From: Terriglobia bacterium
GTDB lineage: Bacteria; Acidobacteriota; Terriglobia; Bryobacterales; UBA6623
Assembly: GCA_009841225.1 (NCBI GenBank)
Contig: VXMF01000011.1
Coordinates: forward strand, 124,001 to 188,000
Direction: 5' to 3'
Length of the DNA: 64,000 nucleotides
Of this stretch, positions 54,590 through 64,000 are shown one piece after another; position 1 is the first letter of the stretch, and every line of letters begins with the position of its first letter. The notes below the pieces were generated by a model that worked only from the letters and a program-made list of their open reading frames with translations, was not told where the DNA came from and did no database searches. A program made the translations under genes and the position numbers.

Positions 54590-55467
54590 TCCAGCGTCAC
54601 GATTTCGTAGCAGCTCGGATCATGCATGATGCGATCCACTAGCGCCACGTGCATCGCGTGCCCGGCGCGGGAGGCGACGACCCTTCCCAGCAGCGGGTAG
54701 CCGAGCAGGGCAAGGTCGCCGATCAGATCTAGCAACTTGTGGCGGCACGGTTCGTCCGCAAAGCGCAGGCCGCCCTCGTTGAGCACGGAATCGGTTCCGA
54801 AGCAGACGGCGTTTTCCAGCGACGCGCCACGAATCAAGCCTTGGTCTCGCAGCTGGTCCAGGTCTTGCACAAAGCCGAAGGTCCGAGCTGGCGCGATGGC
54901 TTCTACGTAGGCCTGCGGAGTGACTGTCAGCTCCATCTTTTGAGGGCCTACCAGTGGGTGGGGATACCGAGTCTCGCAGACCACGCGAAACTCTTGCGCC
55001 GGTTCGATGGAGATGCGCTTTTCCCCGTCGCTCACTTCGACGGGTCGGATCACGCGCAGGTAGCGCCGGTGCCTGCGCTGCTTGCGCATCCCAGCCTCGC
55101 GCAGCAAGTCCGCCCACGGCAGCGCGCTGCCGTCTAGGATCGGGACTTCCAGCTGGTCGATCTCGATGCGGACGTTGTCCACGCCCAGGGCCCGCAAGCT
55201 GCTCAGCAGATGCTCGGTCGTCGACAGCAGCACGCTTTGGCGCATGAGGCTGGTTGCGAAGCTGACCTTCGCAACATGGCGCCAGCTTGCACGGATCGAG
55301 AAATCGTCCAGATCGGTGCGGACGAACACCACTCCTTGGCCCGCCGCGGCCGGTGCAAGGCGCACGTTAACGGAGACTCCGTAATGCAGTCCGACGCCGC
55401 AGGCGGCCACCGGGCGTTCGATCGTGTGCTCGTAACGAGCAGCGCTGCCGTTGGCGGGGAAAAGCAC
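54553..55467 (-). CDS. lpxC: UDP-3-O-acyl-N-acetylglucosamine deacetylase
   Basis: This zinc-dependent enzyme (304 residues) performs the committed step of lipid A synthesis. Visible signatures are GVGLHYGVSVNVRLAPA, the zinc His in STTEHLLSSL, the second site HKLLDLIGDLALLG (His and Asp) and RAGHAMHVALV with the catalytic His. Its presence shows a Gram-negative organism with LPS. Normal length. It stops inside the last 37 bases of the HEAT protein gene. A TTGACA with an inverted repeat lies in the 107-base gap upstream. Confidence 0.93.
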   Translation of the reverse strand: MLFPANGSAARYEHTIERPVAACGVGLHYGVSVNVRLAPAAAGQGVVFVRTDLDDFSIRASWRHVAKVSFATSLMRQSVLLSTTEHLLSSLRALGVDNVRIEIDQLEVPILDGSALPWADLLREAGMRKQRRHRRYLRVIRPVEVSDGEKRISIEPAQEFRVVCETRYPHPLVGPQKMELTVTPQAYVEAIAPARTFGFVQDLDQLRDQGLIRGASLENAVCFGTDSVLNEGGLRFADEPCRHKLLDLIGDLALLGYPLLGRVVASRAGHAMHVALVDRIMHDPSCYEIVTLDQLEAAAGAPAA

Positions 55468-55525
55468 GAACCGAACCCCATTGTCGTGATAGCAGGTTCG
55501 GCGAAGTTTTGCAAGTACCTGTTAA

Positions 55526-55556
55526 ATAATGACTTGGACACACTCATATGTGTCAA
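55526..55556 (-). promoter_or_regulatory. Putative lpxC promoter with overlapping palindrome
   Basis: On the minus strand TTGACA (55556-55551) is followed 19 bases later by CATTAT (55531-55526). GACACA (55537-55542) and TGTGTC (55549-55554) form an inverted repeat covering the -35 side, a possible operator. The spacing is one to two bases longer than ideal. Confidence 0.35.
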
Positions 55557-55574
55557 AATTGCAACATCGGAGGC

Positions 55575-56744
55575 TCAGATCACATCATACAATCGGCTCC
55601 GATTGAGCAGCGACAGGGGATCGAAGTCGGCCTTGATGCGCTGCATGAGCTGCAACTCGCTACCCCCAGCGTTCCATTGCTCGATGCCGTGCTTGAGTGA
55701 GTCAGGGCCGGCCTCGAGGGTAGCGCGAAAGCCCCCTTGCCGAAGCTCGGCGATGGCGCTCCCGGCCGCATCGGCGTCGGGAGCCAGCAGGAGCCCGGCG
55801 GCGTTGCCGGCGCGCAGCGCCGCGGCGCAGCCGTTGCGGCCGGCCAGATCCAACAGCTCTGCCAGCCTGGCCTGGACCGTAGAGCAGCGCACCAGCGCAC
55901 CGTCGGGGTGCGTTTTCAGCCAGCTCGGACCGCATTCGCGCACGCGCTCCCACAATCCCTCTGGCGCGCCGTCAAGACTCACGCCGTGCGCGGCTGCGAG
56001 CGTGTCAAAGGCCTCTTTGAACCGGCGTGTCACGGCAGGGCTTCCCGCGGCCTCGACGAGCAGCGCTGGCGAGGCACCCAGGCCCAGAGCTTGGGCGGCG
56101 CCGGCGTCGAGCCAGTCGATCGCGATAGGCTGCAGGACGCCCCCTAGGATTTGCTTGCGCACCTCCAGCAGCGGCGCAGATGCCGCACGGAAGACGAATG
56201 AGGCGAAACTCTCGGGCATGGGGAACACCTTGAAGTTCGCTGAAGCGATGACGGCGAGCGTGCCAAATGATCCGATCATCAGTTTGGCCATGTCCAGTCC
56301 GGTCACGTTCTTGACGACCATGCCGCCCGAACTGACGATCTTGCCGTCCAGCGTTGCGAAGCGCATGCCGATCGTCATGTCCCGCGCGGTGCCGAACCGT
56401 CGACGTCGGCTGCCGCTGGAGTTTGTCGCGAGGATCCCGCCTACCGTTGCATCCTCGGCGAATGGCGGGTCGAGCGGCAGAAACTGATTGTTCGCCGCGA
56501 GCGTCCGGCTCAGGTCGGCGTAGCGCATGCCCGCTTCGACGCTGACGGTAAGGTCGGCCGGCTCGTACGCCAGCAGGCGGTTGAGGCGGGTGGTCTCCAA
56601 CCGGTAGGTGGCCTGCCGGATCGGACCGCCGAAACTTGCCTTCGAGAACGCGCCGCGCGTCTCGACGCTGGCTTGCTCCTCAGCGCAGCGGAGCAGGGCC
56701 GCGCGCAACTCCTCGATGGTCGATGGTGCGAAGGAGTCGGTCAT
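55575..56744 (-). CDS. glcE: Glycolate oxidase FAD-binding subunit-like (GlcE)
   Basis: This 389-residue FAD-linked oxidase of the GlcE/GlcD family has the FAD-binding segments LPLDPPFAEDATVGGILATN and RDMTIGMRFATLDGKIV and GGMVVKNVTGLDMAKLMIGSFGTLAVI. GlcE normally forms a complex with GlcD and GlcF and oxidises glycolate to glyoxylate. Neither partner is adjacent, so this is an orphan subunit here, or the others are elsewhere in the genome. ATG 56744 is used; the upstream open frame is Arg-rich and lacks homology. Confidence 0.85.
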   Translation of the reverse strand: MTDSFAPSTIEELRAALLRCAEEQASVETRGAFSKASFGGPIRQATYRLETTRLNRLLAYEPADLTVSVEAGMRYADLSRTLAANNQFLPLDPPFAEDATVGGILATNSSGSRRRRFGTARDMTIGMRFATLDGKIVSSGGMVVKNVTGLDMAKLMIGSFGTLAVIASANFKVFPMPESFASFVFRAASAPLLEVRKQILGGVLQPIAIDWLDAGAAQALGLGASPALLVEAAGSPAVTRRFKEAFDTLAAAHGVSLDGAPEGLWERVRECGPSWLKTHPDGALVRCSTVQARLAELLDLAGRNGCAAALRAGNAAGLLLAPDADAAGSAIAELRQGGFRATLEAGPDSLKHGIEQWNAGGSELQLMQRIKADFDPLSLLNRSRLYDVI

Positions 56745-56843
56745 GAGGCGCTGGACAAGACTCAGGGGGGTGCGGGCTGCGGCGCCCCGCCATCGGCCGA
56801 GCACCGATAGTCTTGAGCGTCAGCGGGCGTGCTACCGCAATCG

Positions 56844-57911
56844 CTACATCACGCGCTCGAAGATGGCGAAGTCTCCCGGGTTCCAAGCTTGCGCGATGAC
56901 GTACAGCTTGCCATTGGCCTTGTGCAGCACCGCGTTGTGGACATGCTGGAAGTTCTCGAGACCCAGTTCGGCCTTGGGCAGGATGGTCGATACCAACTTG
57001 TCATCTTCGAGGATATAGATCGGAGCTCCCTGCGGCCGATCCGCGCCGTGCAGGGCACCGACCACTCCGAGGTTGTCCAGATAGTCGACATCGCACGGAA
57101 ACGATCCCAGCGGGAGCTTGAGCGTCGAGATGTATTGGCCGTGGCGCGTGAAGCGATCGATCTCGGCGTTCGGACGGTCGGCGACATCGATGCGGCGCGT
57201 CCCCATCGGAACGGTTATGCCGTGACCTGTGCCGAACTGTCCGGCCCCGCTGCCCTTGCCTCCGAAGGCGAGGTCGTACCACGAGATCTTGAACGGACTG
57301 GTGCTTTCCACCTTGGCAGTGATCACATAGTCCAGCGACGAATAGCCGGTGGCGACATACAACAGGCCGTCAAGCTCCTCGACGTCAGTCGGCACGAAGT
57401 TCCCACGTCCCATGAAGTAATCGGTGGCGGTGGGCGTTCCAAGGTCCTCGCCGCCACTCGGGGTGGTTAGCTTGTGCTCGAGCTTTCCGCCCAAGTCGGT
57501 CGTGTAGACCGTGCTGTTTCCATTGCCGGGAAACGTCAGGTGGGCTTCGCCGCCGGAGTCATACCAGATCGTGGCGTTGTGCATGTTGTGCGGCTTCATT
57601 TCGGCTGCAGTGGGCAGCATCTTGGTCGCGCTTAGGTCGCCGCTGATCTGGATGATGCCGGCACCCGGAAGCGCGAAGTAGACCTCGCCCTGGCCGTCGC
57701 GACGGTCGATGGCAAATCCGCCGTGGGCCTTTTCGAGCACGGCTTGGGCGTCTTGCGGGAGGTGGCTGCCCTTGTAGACAACCTTGAACTTGTAGTCGCC
57801 CTGTCCGCTGGTGAGGTGGTTGTCTGCCGCCGTCGGCGCTGGCGCGAAACCGGCGTTCCACGTGACCACCAACAGTGTGGCGAATAGCGCTGTGAGAAAT
57901 GTGCGTAGCAT
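56844..57911 (-). CDS. Exported beta-propeller-like protein of unknown function
   Basis: This 355-residue protein has a signal peptide (LRTFLTALFATLLVVTWNAGFAPAPTAA) and repeating beta strands of about 45-50 residues. Examples are GQGEVYFALPGAGIIQISGD, LDGLLYVATGYSSLDYVITA and NGKLYVIAQAWNPGDFAIFE, resembling a six- or seven-bladed NHL-type propeller. No catalytic motif was recognised. ATG 57911 is used; the upstream frame is Arg/His-rich. It is divergent from the nitrite/sulfite reductase gene, sharing a 278-base intergenic region. Confidence 0.65.
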   Translation of the reverse strand: MLRTFLTALFATLLVVTWNAGFAPAPTAADNHLTSGQGDYKFKVVYKGSHLPQDAQAVLEKAHGGFAIDRRDGQGEVYFALPGAGIIQISGDLSATKMLPTAAEMKPHNMHNATIWYDSGGEAHLTFPGNGNSTVYTTDLGGKLEHKLTTPSGGEDLGTPTATDYFMGRGNFVPTDVEELDGLLYVATGYSSLDYVITAKVESTSPFKISWYDLAFGGKGSGAGQFGTGHGITVPMGTRRIDVADRPNAEIDRFTRHGQYISTLKLPLGSFPCDVDYLDNLGVVGALHGADRPQGAPIYILEDDKLVSTILPKAELGLENFQHVHNAVLHKANGKLYVIAQAWNPGDFAIFERVM

Positions 57912-58189
57912 GAATGCGTACCTTTGGCAATACTGTACACGACTGTGCTGTGACACGGTGCGGCACGCGTGCGGAAGAAGCCGGGGGTGTCGGTCCAATG
58001 GCTTGGCGGGCGGTCGTAGCCACCCTTGAGGTTGATTCGTTCAATCTCTGCCGGGCCTGAAGCTCGCGCTCGCGCCTGACCGTGACAGGCATCTTTTCGC
58101 GGGTGCCGCTCATCCATTCGAATCGGGCGGTGGTGGTAACATCACACTAGCGGTCGGCGGCCCCGCTCGATTCAAGGGAGGGTCCGCAG

Positions 58190-60355
58190 TTGCCGACGCC
58201 CATTGGGTGGGTTCGCAGCATGTCCGAAGTCAACCTGAAGCCTGTGGACAGTAGCGCCGAATGGGGGCACCTGCCAACTGCGACCCGGGAGGAGATCGAC
58301 ATCTTCGAGACCGAGTTGCGGCGGGTCCAGGCCGGCTTGGTCGACGAGAAGATCTTCACGGAGTTCCGCTTGCGCCACGGCGTCTACGGGCAGCGCCAGG
58401 ACAGGGTCCAGATGCAGCGCATCAAGATCCCGATGGGGCGGATGAGCGCCGACCAATTGGTAGCCTTGGCGGACATAGCCGAGGAATACGCCGTTGGCGT
58501 GCTGCACGTGACGACACGCCAGGACTTCCAGTGCCACTTCGTCGACATCAATGACACCCCGAACCTGATGCGGCGGCTGGCAGCCGTGGGCATAACCACG
58601 CGCGAGGCGTGTGGCAACGTCATCCGCAATGTGACCTGCTGCCCGTGCGCGGGAGTTTGCACCGACGAGGCGTTCGACGTCGCTCCGCATGCACACGCGA
58701 TGGCATACTTCATGCTGCGCCATCCGGACGCACAGAACTTTGGGCGCAAGTTCAAGATCTCCTACTCGGGATGCTCGGGGCACGGTTGCGGCCTGGGCCG
58801 GATGCACGACATCGGCGCTGTAGCGAGAGTCCGCGACGGGGTTGAAGGGTTCGAGGTCTATGTCGGCGGTGGACTCGGCTCCCTGCCGCACCAAGCAAAG
58901 CTCTACAGCGAATTCGTGCCGGCCGACCAGATGCTGCCCTTGGCGCAGGCGATCTCGCGCGTGTTCGCGAAGCTGGGAGAGAAGAAGAACCGCGCCAAGG
59001 CGCGCATGAAGTTCTTGATCGCCAAGCAGGGGATCGACGAATTCAAGCGGCTGGTCGAAGAGGAGCGCGAGCGGCTGCCGGCGGAGCCCCGCTGGGAGAG
59101 CGAGATCCAGCTCGCGCTGGAGCAGCTCTGTGACCAACCGCTGAAACCCCCTTCGCGACTCGACGCGGCCAGCAGCCAGGCGCCGCAGTTCGCCGAGTGG
59201 CTCGAACTCAACGTCCACCCGCAGCGCCAAGACGGCTACTCGATGGTGGACATCTATTTGCCCCTTGGCGACATCACCTCGCTGCAGGCGAGGCAGCTGG
59301 CAGATGTCTCGCGGGAGTATGTCAAGGACACGTTGCGCACCACGGTCGACCAGAACCTGCTCTTGCAGTGGGTTTCTAACGGGGACCTGCCGGGCTTGTA
59401 CGCCGATCTGGCCGAGATCGGCCTCGCCGAGACCGGGGCGGGCCGGCTGAAGGACGTGGTTGCCTGCCCGGGAACCGATTCCTGCAAGCTCGGTATCACG
59501 GCTTCGCGGGGCTTGGCGGCTCACCTGAGGAAGGAGTTCGGCAATGGCATGAGCGCGATCGCGCATCGCTCCGATCTGAAGATCAAGATCAGCGGTTGCT
59601 TTAATTCGTGCGGCCAGCACCACATCGCCGACATCGGGTTCTTCGGCTCTGTCCAGCGCAAGAAGAACGACACCGCGCCAGTGTTCCAAGTCACGCTCGG
59701 CGGCTCGACCCGCAACAATGCCGAGTCGTACGGCCTCGCGATCGGCAAGATACCGTCGCAAAACGTGGACAAGGCCATCGTCAGGGTGACTGAGTTCTAC
59801 AACCGCGAGAAGCGTGGCGACGAGACGTTGAGCGACGTGGTGGCCCGCCTCGGCAAGACGCGGGTCAAGCAGGAGCTGGCCGAGTTCATGGAACTGCCCA
59901 CGTTCGAGGAGTCGCCCGACTACTATCGCGATATCCGCCAGCCGTGGCAGTACAAGCGCTCGATCGGCGTCGGCGAGTGCGCCGGGGAGGTTGTCGATCA
60001 AGCGGAGTTCCTGCTCGAGGATGCCGACCGAATTCACTTCGAGTCCACCCTGGATCTCGAGCGGGATCGCTTTGGCGACGCGTCGGCCAAGGCATTCGAG
60101 GCTTGCAAGAAGGCCGCCGACGCGCTGCTATTTACGAAGGGGCTGTGGCTCTCGGACCGCTACGACACGGTTGAGGAATTTCGCAAGCACTTCTGCGAGA
60201 CCGACAGCTTCTATAAGCCGTTTGCCGACAACTTCCTGCGCACGGCGAAAGAGGGCCCCAGCGAGGATTCGGAACGGGCCCGCCTGCGCGTCGAGGAAGC
60301 GACCCTGTTTATCGAGGCCGCACAGGGCGTGTACTCTCAGGCGACGGATTTCTAA
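58190..60355 (+). CDS. Ferredoxin-dependent nitrite/sulfite reductase with an extra C-terminal domain
   Basis: This 721-residue siroheme/[4Fe-4S] reductase has the ligand motifs C-x5-C (ACPGTDSC, C426/C432) and C-x3-C (ISGCFNSCGQH, C470/C474), and the paired NIR_SIR ferredoxin-like and siroheme repeats. Start TTG 58190 is supported by AAGGGAGGG (58174-58182) seven bases before; ATG 58220 lacks any such site. Residues ~585-721 form an additional helical C-terminal domain, HEPN-like in outline, beyond the usual reductase end. It reduces nitrite to ammonium or sulfite to sulfide; the substrate cannot be decided from motifs. A small gene of unknown function follows 15 bases later, likely in the same operon. 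Confidence 0.87.
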   Translation: MPTPIGWVRSMSEVNLKPVDSSAEWGHLPTATREEIDIFETELRRVQAGLVDEKIFTEFRLRHGVYGQRQDRVQMQRIKIPMGRMSADQLVALADIAEEYAVGVLHVTTRQDFQCHFVDINDTPNLMRRLAAVGITTREACGNVIRNVTCCPCAGVCTDEAFDVAPHAHAMAYFMLRHPDAQNFGRKFKISYSGCSGHGCGLGRMHDIGAVARVRDGVEGFEVYVGGGLGSLPHQAKLYSEFVPADQMLPLAQAISRVFAKLGEKKNRAKARMKFLIAKQGIDEFKRLVEEERERLPAEPRWESEIQLALEQLCDQPLKPPSRLDAASSQAPQFAEWLELNVHPQRQDGYSMVDIYLPLGDITSLQARQLADVSREYVKDTLRTTVDQNLLLQWVSNGDLPGLYADLAEIGLAETGAGRLKDVVACPGTDSCKLGITASRGLAAHLRKEFGNGMSAIAHRSDLKIKISGCFNSCGQHHIADIGFFGSVQRKKNDTAPVFQVTLGGSTRNNAESYGLAIGKIPSQNVDKAIVRVTEFYNREKRGDETLSDVVARLGKTRVKQELAEFMELPTFEESPDYYRDIRQPWQYKRSIGVGECAGEVVDQAEFLLEDADRIHFESTLDLERDRFGDASAKAFEACKKAADALLFTKGLWLSDRYDTVEEFRKHFCETDSFYKPFADNFLRTAKEGPSEDSERARLRVEEATLFIEAAQGVYSQATDF

Positions 60356-60370
60356 GGCCTGGCCGACCGC

Positions 60371-60895
60371 ATGCAACCCGACTTGCAGAGGATTGATGTC
60401 AAGCTGTTGCTTGAGTGCCCGCCCGATCCCGACCTTGACCAGTTCTTAGTGATCTTCGACCGCTGGCGCAAGGCAGACGACCATCCGGCTGATTGGGTGG
60501 ATCTGGCAGACTACGCCCACATGGCGGGCGGGCCGGGAATCCTGATCGCCGGCAAGCGGGACACCTTCTCCGTGAATCTCAACCCTCCCGGCCCGGGCCT
60601 GTTGACCAGTGTTCGCCGCGGCTTGGCGGGGTCGTTGGAAGATCGCTTTCGCGAGGCGCTGCGGCGTGCGAGAGAGTTCAATGCTGCCGTTATGGCGGAG
60701 CCGGAGTTCCCGGCTGAATTCTCTGTTCGCGAAGGTGCTTGGGAAATCTACGTCAACGACCGACTGGGGTTCCCCAACACCGATCCGACGGACAGGCTGG
60801 TGCGTCCGGCCGTGGCCGCTGCGCTCGGCGTTGCTCCTGAGTTATTGACGCGCGACCTCGATGCGCGAAATCGGCTGGGATACTCGGCCAAGTAG
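60371..60895 (+). CDS. Protein of unknown function linked to the nitrite/sulfite reductase
   Basis: This 174-residue protein was not assigned to a family. It is mixed alpha/beta by eye (PDPDLDQFLVIFDRWRKADD; GILIAGKRDTFSVNLNPPG) with no signal peptide, membrane span or metal motif. It begins 15 bases after the reductase stop, so it is likely co-transcribed and might help assembly or regulation of the reductase. Codon use and GC content look like the neighbours. A 249-base gap separates it from glyQ. Confidence 0.6.
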   Translation: MQPDLQRIDVKLLLECPPDPDLDQFLVIFDRWRKADDHPADWVDLADYAHMAGGPGILIAGKRDTFSVNLNPPGPGLLTSVRRGLAGSLEDRFREALRRAREFNAAVMAEPEFPAEFSVREGAWEIYVNDRLGFPNTDPTDRLVRPAVAAALGVAPELLTRDLDARNRLGYSAK

Positions 60896-61144
60896 GGGGT
60901 CGGCCAGCGACTAGGCCCGGCCCGATCCAACCGCGCAAGGCCGGCGAAGCCGTTTCGTTCGCCTCCAACCCTAGATCCAGGGCACGGATTGCGTGTCAAC
61001 GCGATCCGCGCTAGTTCCACATGCCGTAGTCGGGGTGCTCCAAGCTGAGGTCTGAAGATGCCAGCGGGTGCTATTCTCAAATTTTGAGCCCGCCACTCCG
61101 ACCCGGAGTTGGTGCAGCCTCTGCCTGAGGCGCGTGGAGCTCCC

Positions 61145-62047
61145 ATGCTGACGTTCCAAGAGATCGTGATGCGCCTGAAGGCGTACTGGGCTAGGCAGGG
61201 CTGCATCATCCAAGAGCCGTTCGACTGCGAGGTCGGCGCCGGGACGATGTGCCCGGAGACTTTCCTGCGCGTGCTCGGCAGCGAGCCCTACAACGTTGCT
61301 TATGTGCAGCCTAGCCGCCGTCCGGCCGATGGGCGGTACGGCGAGAACCCCAACCGCCTGTACAAGCACATGCAATTGCAGGTAATTCTAAAGCCCGCAC
61401 CGGAAGACGTTGTGGATCTCTATCTCAAGAGCTTGGAAGAGATCGGGATTGACCTGTCGCAGCACGATTGCAAATTGGAAGAGGACAATTGGGAGTCGCC
61501 GACGTTGGGGGCCTGGGGCGTCGGCTGGCAGGTCATGCTGGATGGCCTCGAGATCACACAGTTCACCTACTTCCAGCAGTGCGGCGGTCTGGACCTGGAT
61601 GTCGTTCCCGCCGAGCTCACCTACGGGCTGGAGCGCTTGGCTGCGTTTATCCAGGACGTCGAGAGCGTTTACGACATCCGCTGGAACGACCGCTGGACGT
61701 ACGCCGACGTGAGGCTGGCCGATGAGGAGCAGTATTCCGCCTACAACTTCGAGGAGGCCGACGTCGGCTTTGTCTGGGATGAGTTCAACTTGCACGAAGC
61801 CGAGTGCAAGCGGCTCATGGAGCGCTATGCGAGCGAGCTAGCGCCTTTGGAACGTCGGCGTTTTCCGCTGTTGGCCGCCTTTGACCAGACCTTGAAGTGC
61901 TCGCACTTGTTCAACACGCTGCAGGCCCGGGGCGCGATTAGCGTCACCGAGCGCGCCCAGGTGATCCAGCGCGTACGCAACCTGGCGGTTGCGGTCGCCA
62001 AGGCGTGGGTCGACCAACAGCGGTTCCTGGCTGGGGAGGCAGCGTGA
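61145..62047 (+). CDS. glyQ: Glycine--tRNA ligase alpha subunit
   Basis: This is the catalytic subunit of the two-subunit bacterial GlyRS (300 residues). Class II core motifs are clear: [72 protein letters not shown] and [16 protein letters not shown] 61145 is used; codons before it are not homologous. Its stop codon overlaps the GTG start of glyS (GTGA). It attaches glycine to tRNA-Gly together with the beta subunit. Confidence 0.95.
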   Translation: MLTFQEIVMRLKAYWARQGCIIQEPFDCEVGAGTMCPETFLRVLGSEPYNVAYVQPSRRPADGRYGENPNRLYKHMQLQVILKPAPEDVVDLYLKSLEEIGIDLSQHDCKLEEDNWESPTLGAWGVGWQVMLDGLEITQFTYFQQCGGLDLDVVPAELTYGLERLAAFIQDVESVYDIRWNDRWTYADVRLADEEQYSAYNFEEADVGFVWDEFNLHEAECKRLMERYASELAPLERRRFPLLAAFDQTLKCSHLFNTLQARGAISVTERAQVIQRVRNLAVAVAKAWVDQQRFLAGEAA

Positions 62048-64000
62048 GCGACCTACTGCTCGAAGTCGGCACCGAGGAGATCCCTGCTCGCTTGGTGCCG
62101 GGGGCGATGCGGGACTTGGAGAAGCGCTTCAGGTCGGCCCTGCGCGAGCTCGACCTCGAGTGCGGCGGGCAAATCTCGGTCGATGCCACGCCGCGCCGCT
62201 TGGCGCTGGTTGCGGAGGGCCTGCCCGACCGGCAGCGAGACCGGAGCGAGACGCTAACCGGACCGTCGAAGCAGATAGCCTTCGATGCCGATGGCAATCC
62301 CACGCGCGCGGCGGTGGGATTCGCGCGCAAGGCGGGCGTTGCGGTCGAGGAGCTTGAGCTTGGGGACGATGGCAAGCTCGCACTGCAGCGCACCATCGCC
62401 GGCCAGCGAACGCACGACCTGCTGGCTCGCGTGCTGCCGGACATGGTGCTGGGCGTGCGCTTTCCACGCAGCATGCACTGGATGGGCAAGGGCAGCCCTC
62501 GATTTATCCGGCCGATCCGCTGGCTAGTGGCGCTGCTCGATGGCAATGTCGTGCCCGTTGAGCTCGCCGGGGTGCGGTCCGGCAATATCACTTGGGGGCA
62601 CCGGCGGCTCGGCGCCGGGCCGATCACCGTCAACTCGGCCGAAGAGTATCGGTCCGGCTTGCGCGCCAATGCCGTGCTGCTTTCCGCCGAGAGCAGAGCG
62701 TCGAAGATCGTCGCCGACGCCGAGGCTCTTTTGCCAGCTGGCTGCAAACTGCGGCGCAACGAACGATTGCTACAGACATTGGTATTCGAGACGGAGCATC
62801 CGACGGCGATCTTAGGGAGCTTTGACGAGAGCTATCTCGACCTTCCCGAGGAGGTGCTCGAGACGGTCATGCTCGTGCATCAGAAGTATTTCGCCGTTGA
62901 GGACAGCTCAGGGGCGATGGCGAATCGTTTCGTAGCCATCGCGAACTCTGGCAGCGACGCCGATGGCGTGATTCGCAGGGGTCACGAGCGCGTCTTGCGG
63001 GCCAGATTCAACGACGCCCGCTTCTTCTGGGAGTTCGACCAGCGAAGCACCCTGTCGGACCGTCTTGAAGAACTGAAGGCGGTCACGTTCCAAGCCTCGC
63101 TGGGCAGTTACTGGTCCAAGACCGAGAGCAACCTTGAAGCGGTCGCGCACCTGAACGAAGCTCTCTCCGTGGACGCAAGCGATGCGACGAGCGCTCTCCG
63201 CGCCGTTCGTCTGGCAAAGACTGACCTGACGACCGAGATGGTGGGAGAGTTCCCCGAACTCCAAGGCAAGATCGGAGGCCTGTACGCGGTCGCGCAGGGA
63301 GAGTCGCCAGAGGTGGCGGACGCGATTTACGATCACTATCTGCCTGCGGGCAGTTCCGATCCCATTCCTAGGTCGCTGGTTGGCCGGGTGGTATCTCTGG
63401 CGGACAAGCTGGCGACCCTTGGAGGCATGTTTCGGATTGGTCTCATGCCTACGGGATCGAGGGATCCTCTCGCGCTGCGGCGGGCGGCCTTCGGCGTGAT
63501 CCGCATTGTGGTCGAAACTTCGCTGGCGGTCTCGCTGGATCGGTTGGTAGAGATCGCCTCCGCCGGCGAGAACGCGCCGAAGCTGCGCGACTTCTTCTTG
63601 GATCGTCTGCGTTTCTGGTTGCAGGACGTTGACGGCCACGCTGCGGATTCGGTGCAGGCTGTCTTGGCTGCTTCCGACACGGTGCCCGTCGACGTTCTGG
63701 CACGAGCGCGAGCCTTGGCCGAAGTGCGCCACACTCCCGACCTCGAGGCTCTGGCCGTGAGTTTCAAGCGGATCCGCAACATCTTGGAGCAGTCCGGAAC
63801 GGCAGGGTCGCTGGACGGCGCGAAGCTCGACCTAGCCCTGCTGGAGGGCGGGGCCGAGATGGACCTGCACGCCTCGCTCCAGCCTGTTGCGGCAAAGATT
63901 GCCGAGTGCAACGCCGAGCGCGACTACGGAACGTCGCTGCGAGCGATCGCGACTCTCCGGCCTGCCTTGGACCGCTATTTCGACGATGTGCTCGTGATGG
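62044..64000 (+). CDS. glyS: Glycine--tRNA ligase beta subunit (3' end outside window)
   Basis: Open from GTG 62044 to the window's last base without a stop, 652 codons so far, close to the full family length. It starts [20 protein letters not shown], and includes [56 protein letters not shown], and near the edge [15 protein letters not shown]. That last block is normally 25-40 residues from the C-terminus. It carries the anticodon- and tRNA-binding parts of GlyRS. Overlap with glyQ by four bases gives coupled translation. Confidence 0.93.
   Translation, partial: MSDLLLEVGTEEIPARLVPGAMRDLEKRFRSALRELDLECGGQISVDATPRRLALVAEGLPDRQRDRSETLTGPSKQIAFDADGNPTRAAVGFARKAGVAVEELELGDDGKLALQRTIAGQRTHDLLARVLPDMVLGVRFPRSMHWMGKGSPRFIRPIRWLVALLDGNVVPVELAGVRSGNITWGHRRLGAGPITVNSAEEYRSGLRANAVLLSAESRASKIVADAEALLPAGCKLRRNERLLQTLVFETEHPTAILGSFDESYLDLPEEVLETVMLVHQKYFAVEDSSGAMANRFVAIANSGSDADGVIRRGHERVLRARFNDARFFWEFDQRSTLSDRLEELKAVTFQASLGSYWSKTESNLEAVAHLNEALSVDASDATSALRAVRLAKTDLTTEMVGEFPELQGKIGGLYAVAQGESPEVADAIYDHYLPAGSSDPIPRSLVGRVVSLADKLATLGGMFRIGLMPTGSRDPLALRRAAFGVIRIVVETSLAVSLDRLVEIASAGENAPKLRDFFLDRLRFWLQDVDGHAADSVQAVLAASDTVPVDVLARARALAEVRHTPDLEALAVSFKRIRNILEQSGTAGSLDGAKLDLALLEGGAEMDLHASLQPVAAKIAECNAERDYGTSLRAIATLRPALDRYFDDVLVM

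Noticed and set aside
58172..60037. Long minus-strand frame opposite the nitrite/sulfite reductase
   Set aside because: Shadow of the reductase gene; translation shows no motifs.
1..64000. CRISPR array, insertion sequence, integrase or prophage genes
   Set aside because: No regularly spaced direct repeats, transposase-like frames, or phage structural genes were found by reading both strands.

Overview
The window is GC-rich DNA from a Gram-negative bacterium (it has lpxC and TonB-dependent receptors). The best guess is an Acidobacteriota member close to Bryobacterales/Solibacter. The pointers are Solibacter-type C-terminal (TIGR03437-like) domains, an Oar-like TonB receptor, CRTAC1/ASPIC-UnbV proteins, PSD1/DUF1501 gene pairs and secreted DUF1080 and Gfo/Idh/MocA proteins. 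This assignment rests on gene content only; there is no rRNA in the window.

Layout. 1-5141: the 3' end of a ribulokinase gene, two secreted proteins of unknown role and an NCS2 purine permease. 5142-5512: a decayed copy of the 3' end of the selA-like gene found at 31878-33107. 5704-18050: an Oar-like TonB receptor followed by two tandem PSD1/DUF1501 pairs, probably one exported-protein unit. 18096-33811: an accessory region with three exported ADP-ribosylglycohydrolase-fold proteins. Two CRTAC1/TPR loci lie beside them, and one of those is cut by a single in-frame TGA. The region also holds a HEPN/MNT toxin-antitoxin pair, a selA-like PLP enzyme and a DUF1080 hydrolase. 33914-41190: a truncated haemoglobin, a GDSL esterase and an ABC ATPase, then the conserved housekeeping block SRP RNA-dnaX-ybaB-recR, then a haloalkane-dehalogenase-like hydrolase and a sulfatase. 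41579-42228: hicAB. 42367-52374: transporters (YeiH, YjcH/ActP, an SSS symporter, a DASS permease) with a TonB receptor and an orphan vsr. 52436-64000: an oxidoreductase, a HEAT/barrel-sandwich protein, lpxC, glcE, a propeller protein, a nitrite/sulfite reductase, and glyQ-glyS, with glyS running off the right edge.

How the genes fit together. Much of the window encodes exported proteins for scavenging: outer-membrane receptors, c-type cytochrome-like PSD1 proteins with their Tat-type DUF1501 partners, glycohydrolase-like enzymes, sulfatase, DUF1080, and Na+- or H+-coupled importers for acetate, sugars and dicarboxylates. The most unusual parts are the repeated ADP-ribosylglycohydrolase/CRTAC1/TPR association, the TGA-interrupted CRTAC1-redoxin-TPR gene, the partial selA-like duplication, the DnaX lacking its zinc-module cysteines, and a HEAT protein with an inserted biotinyl/lipoyl-like fold. 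No CRISPR array, insertion sequence, prophage or tRNA gene was recognised.
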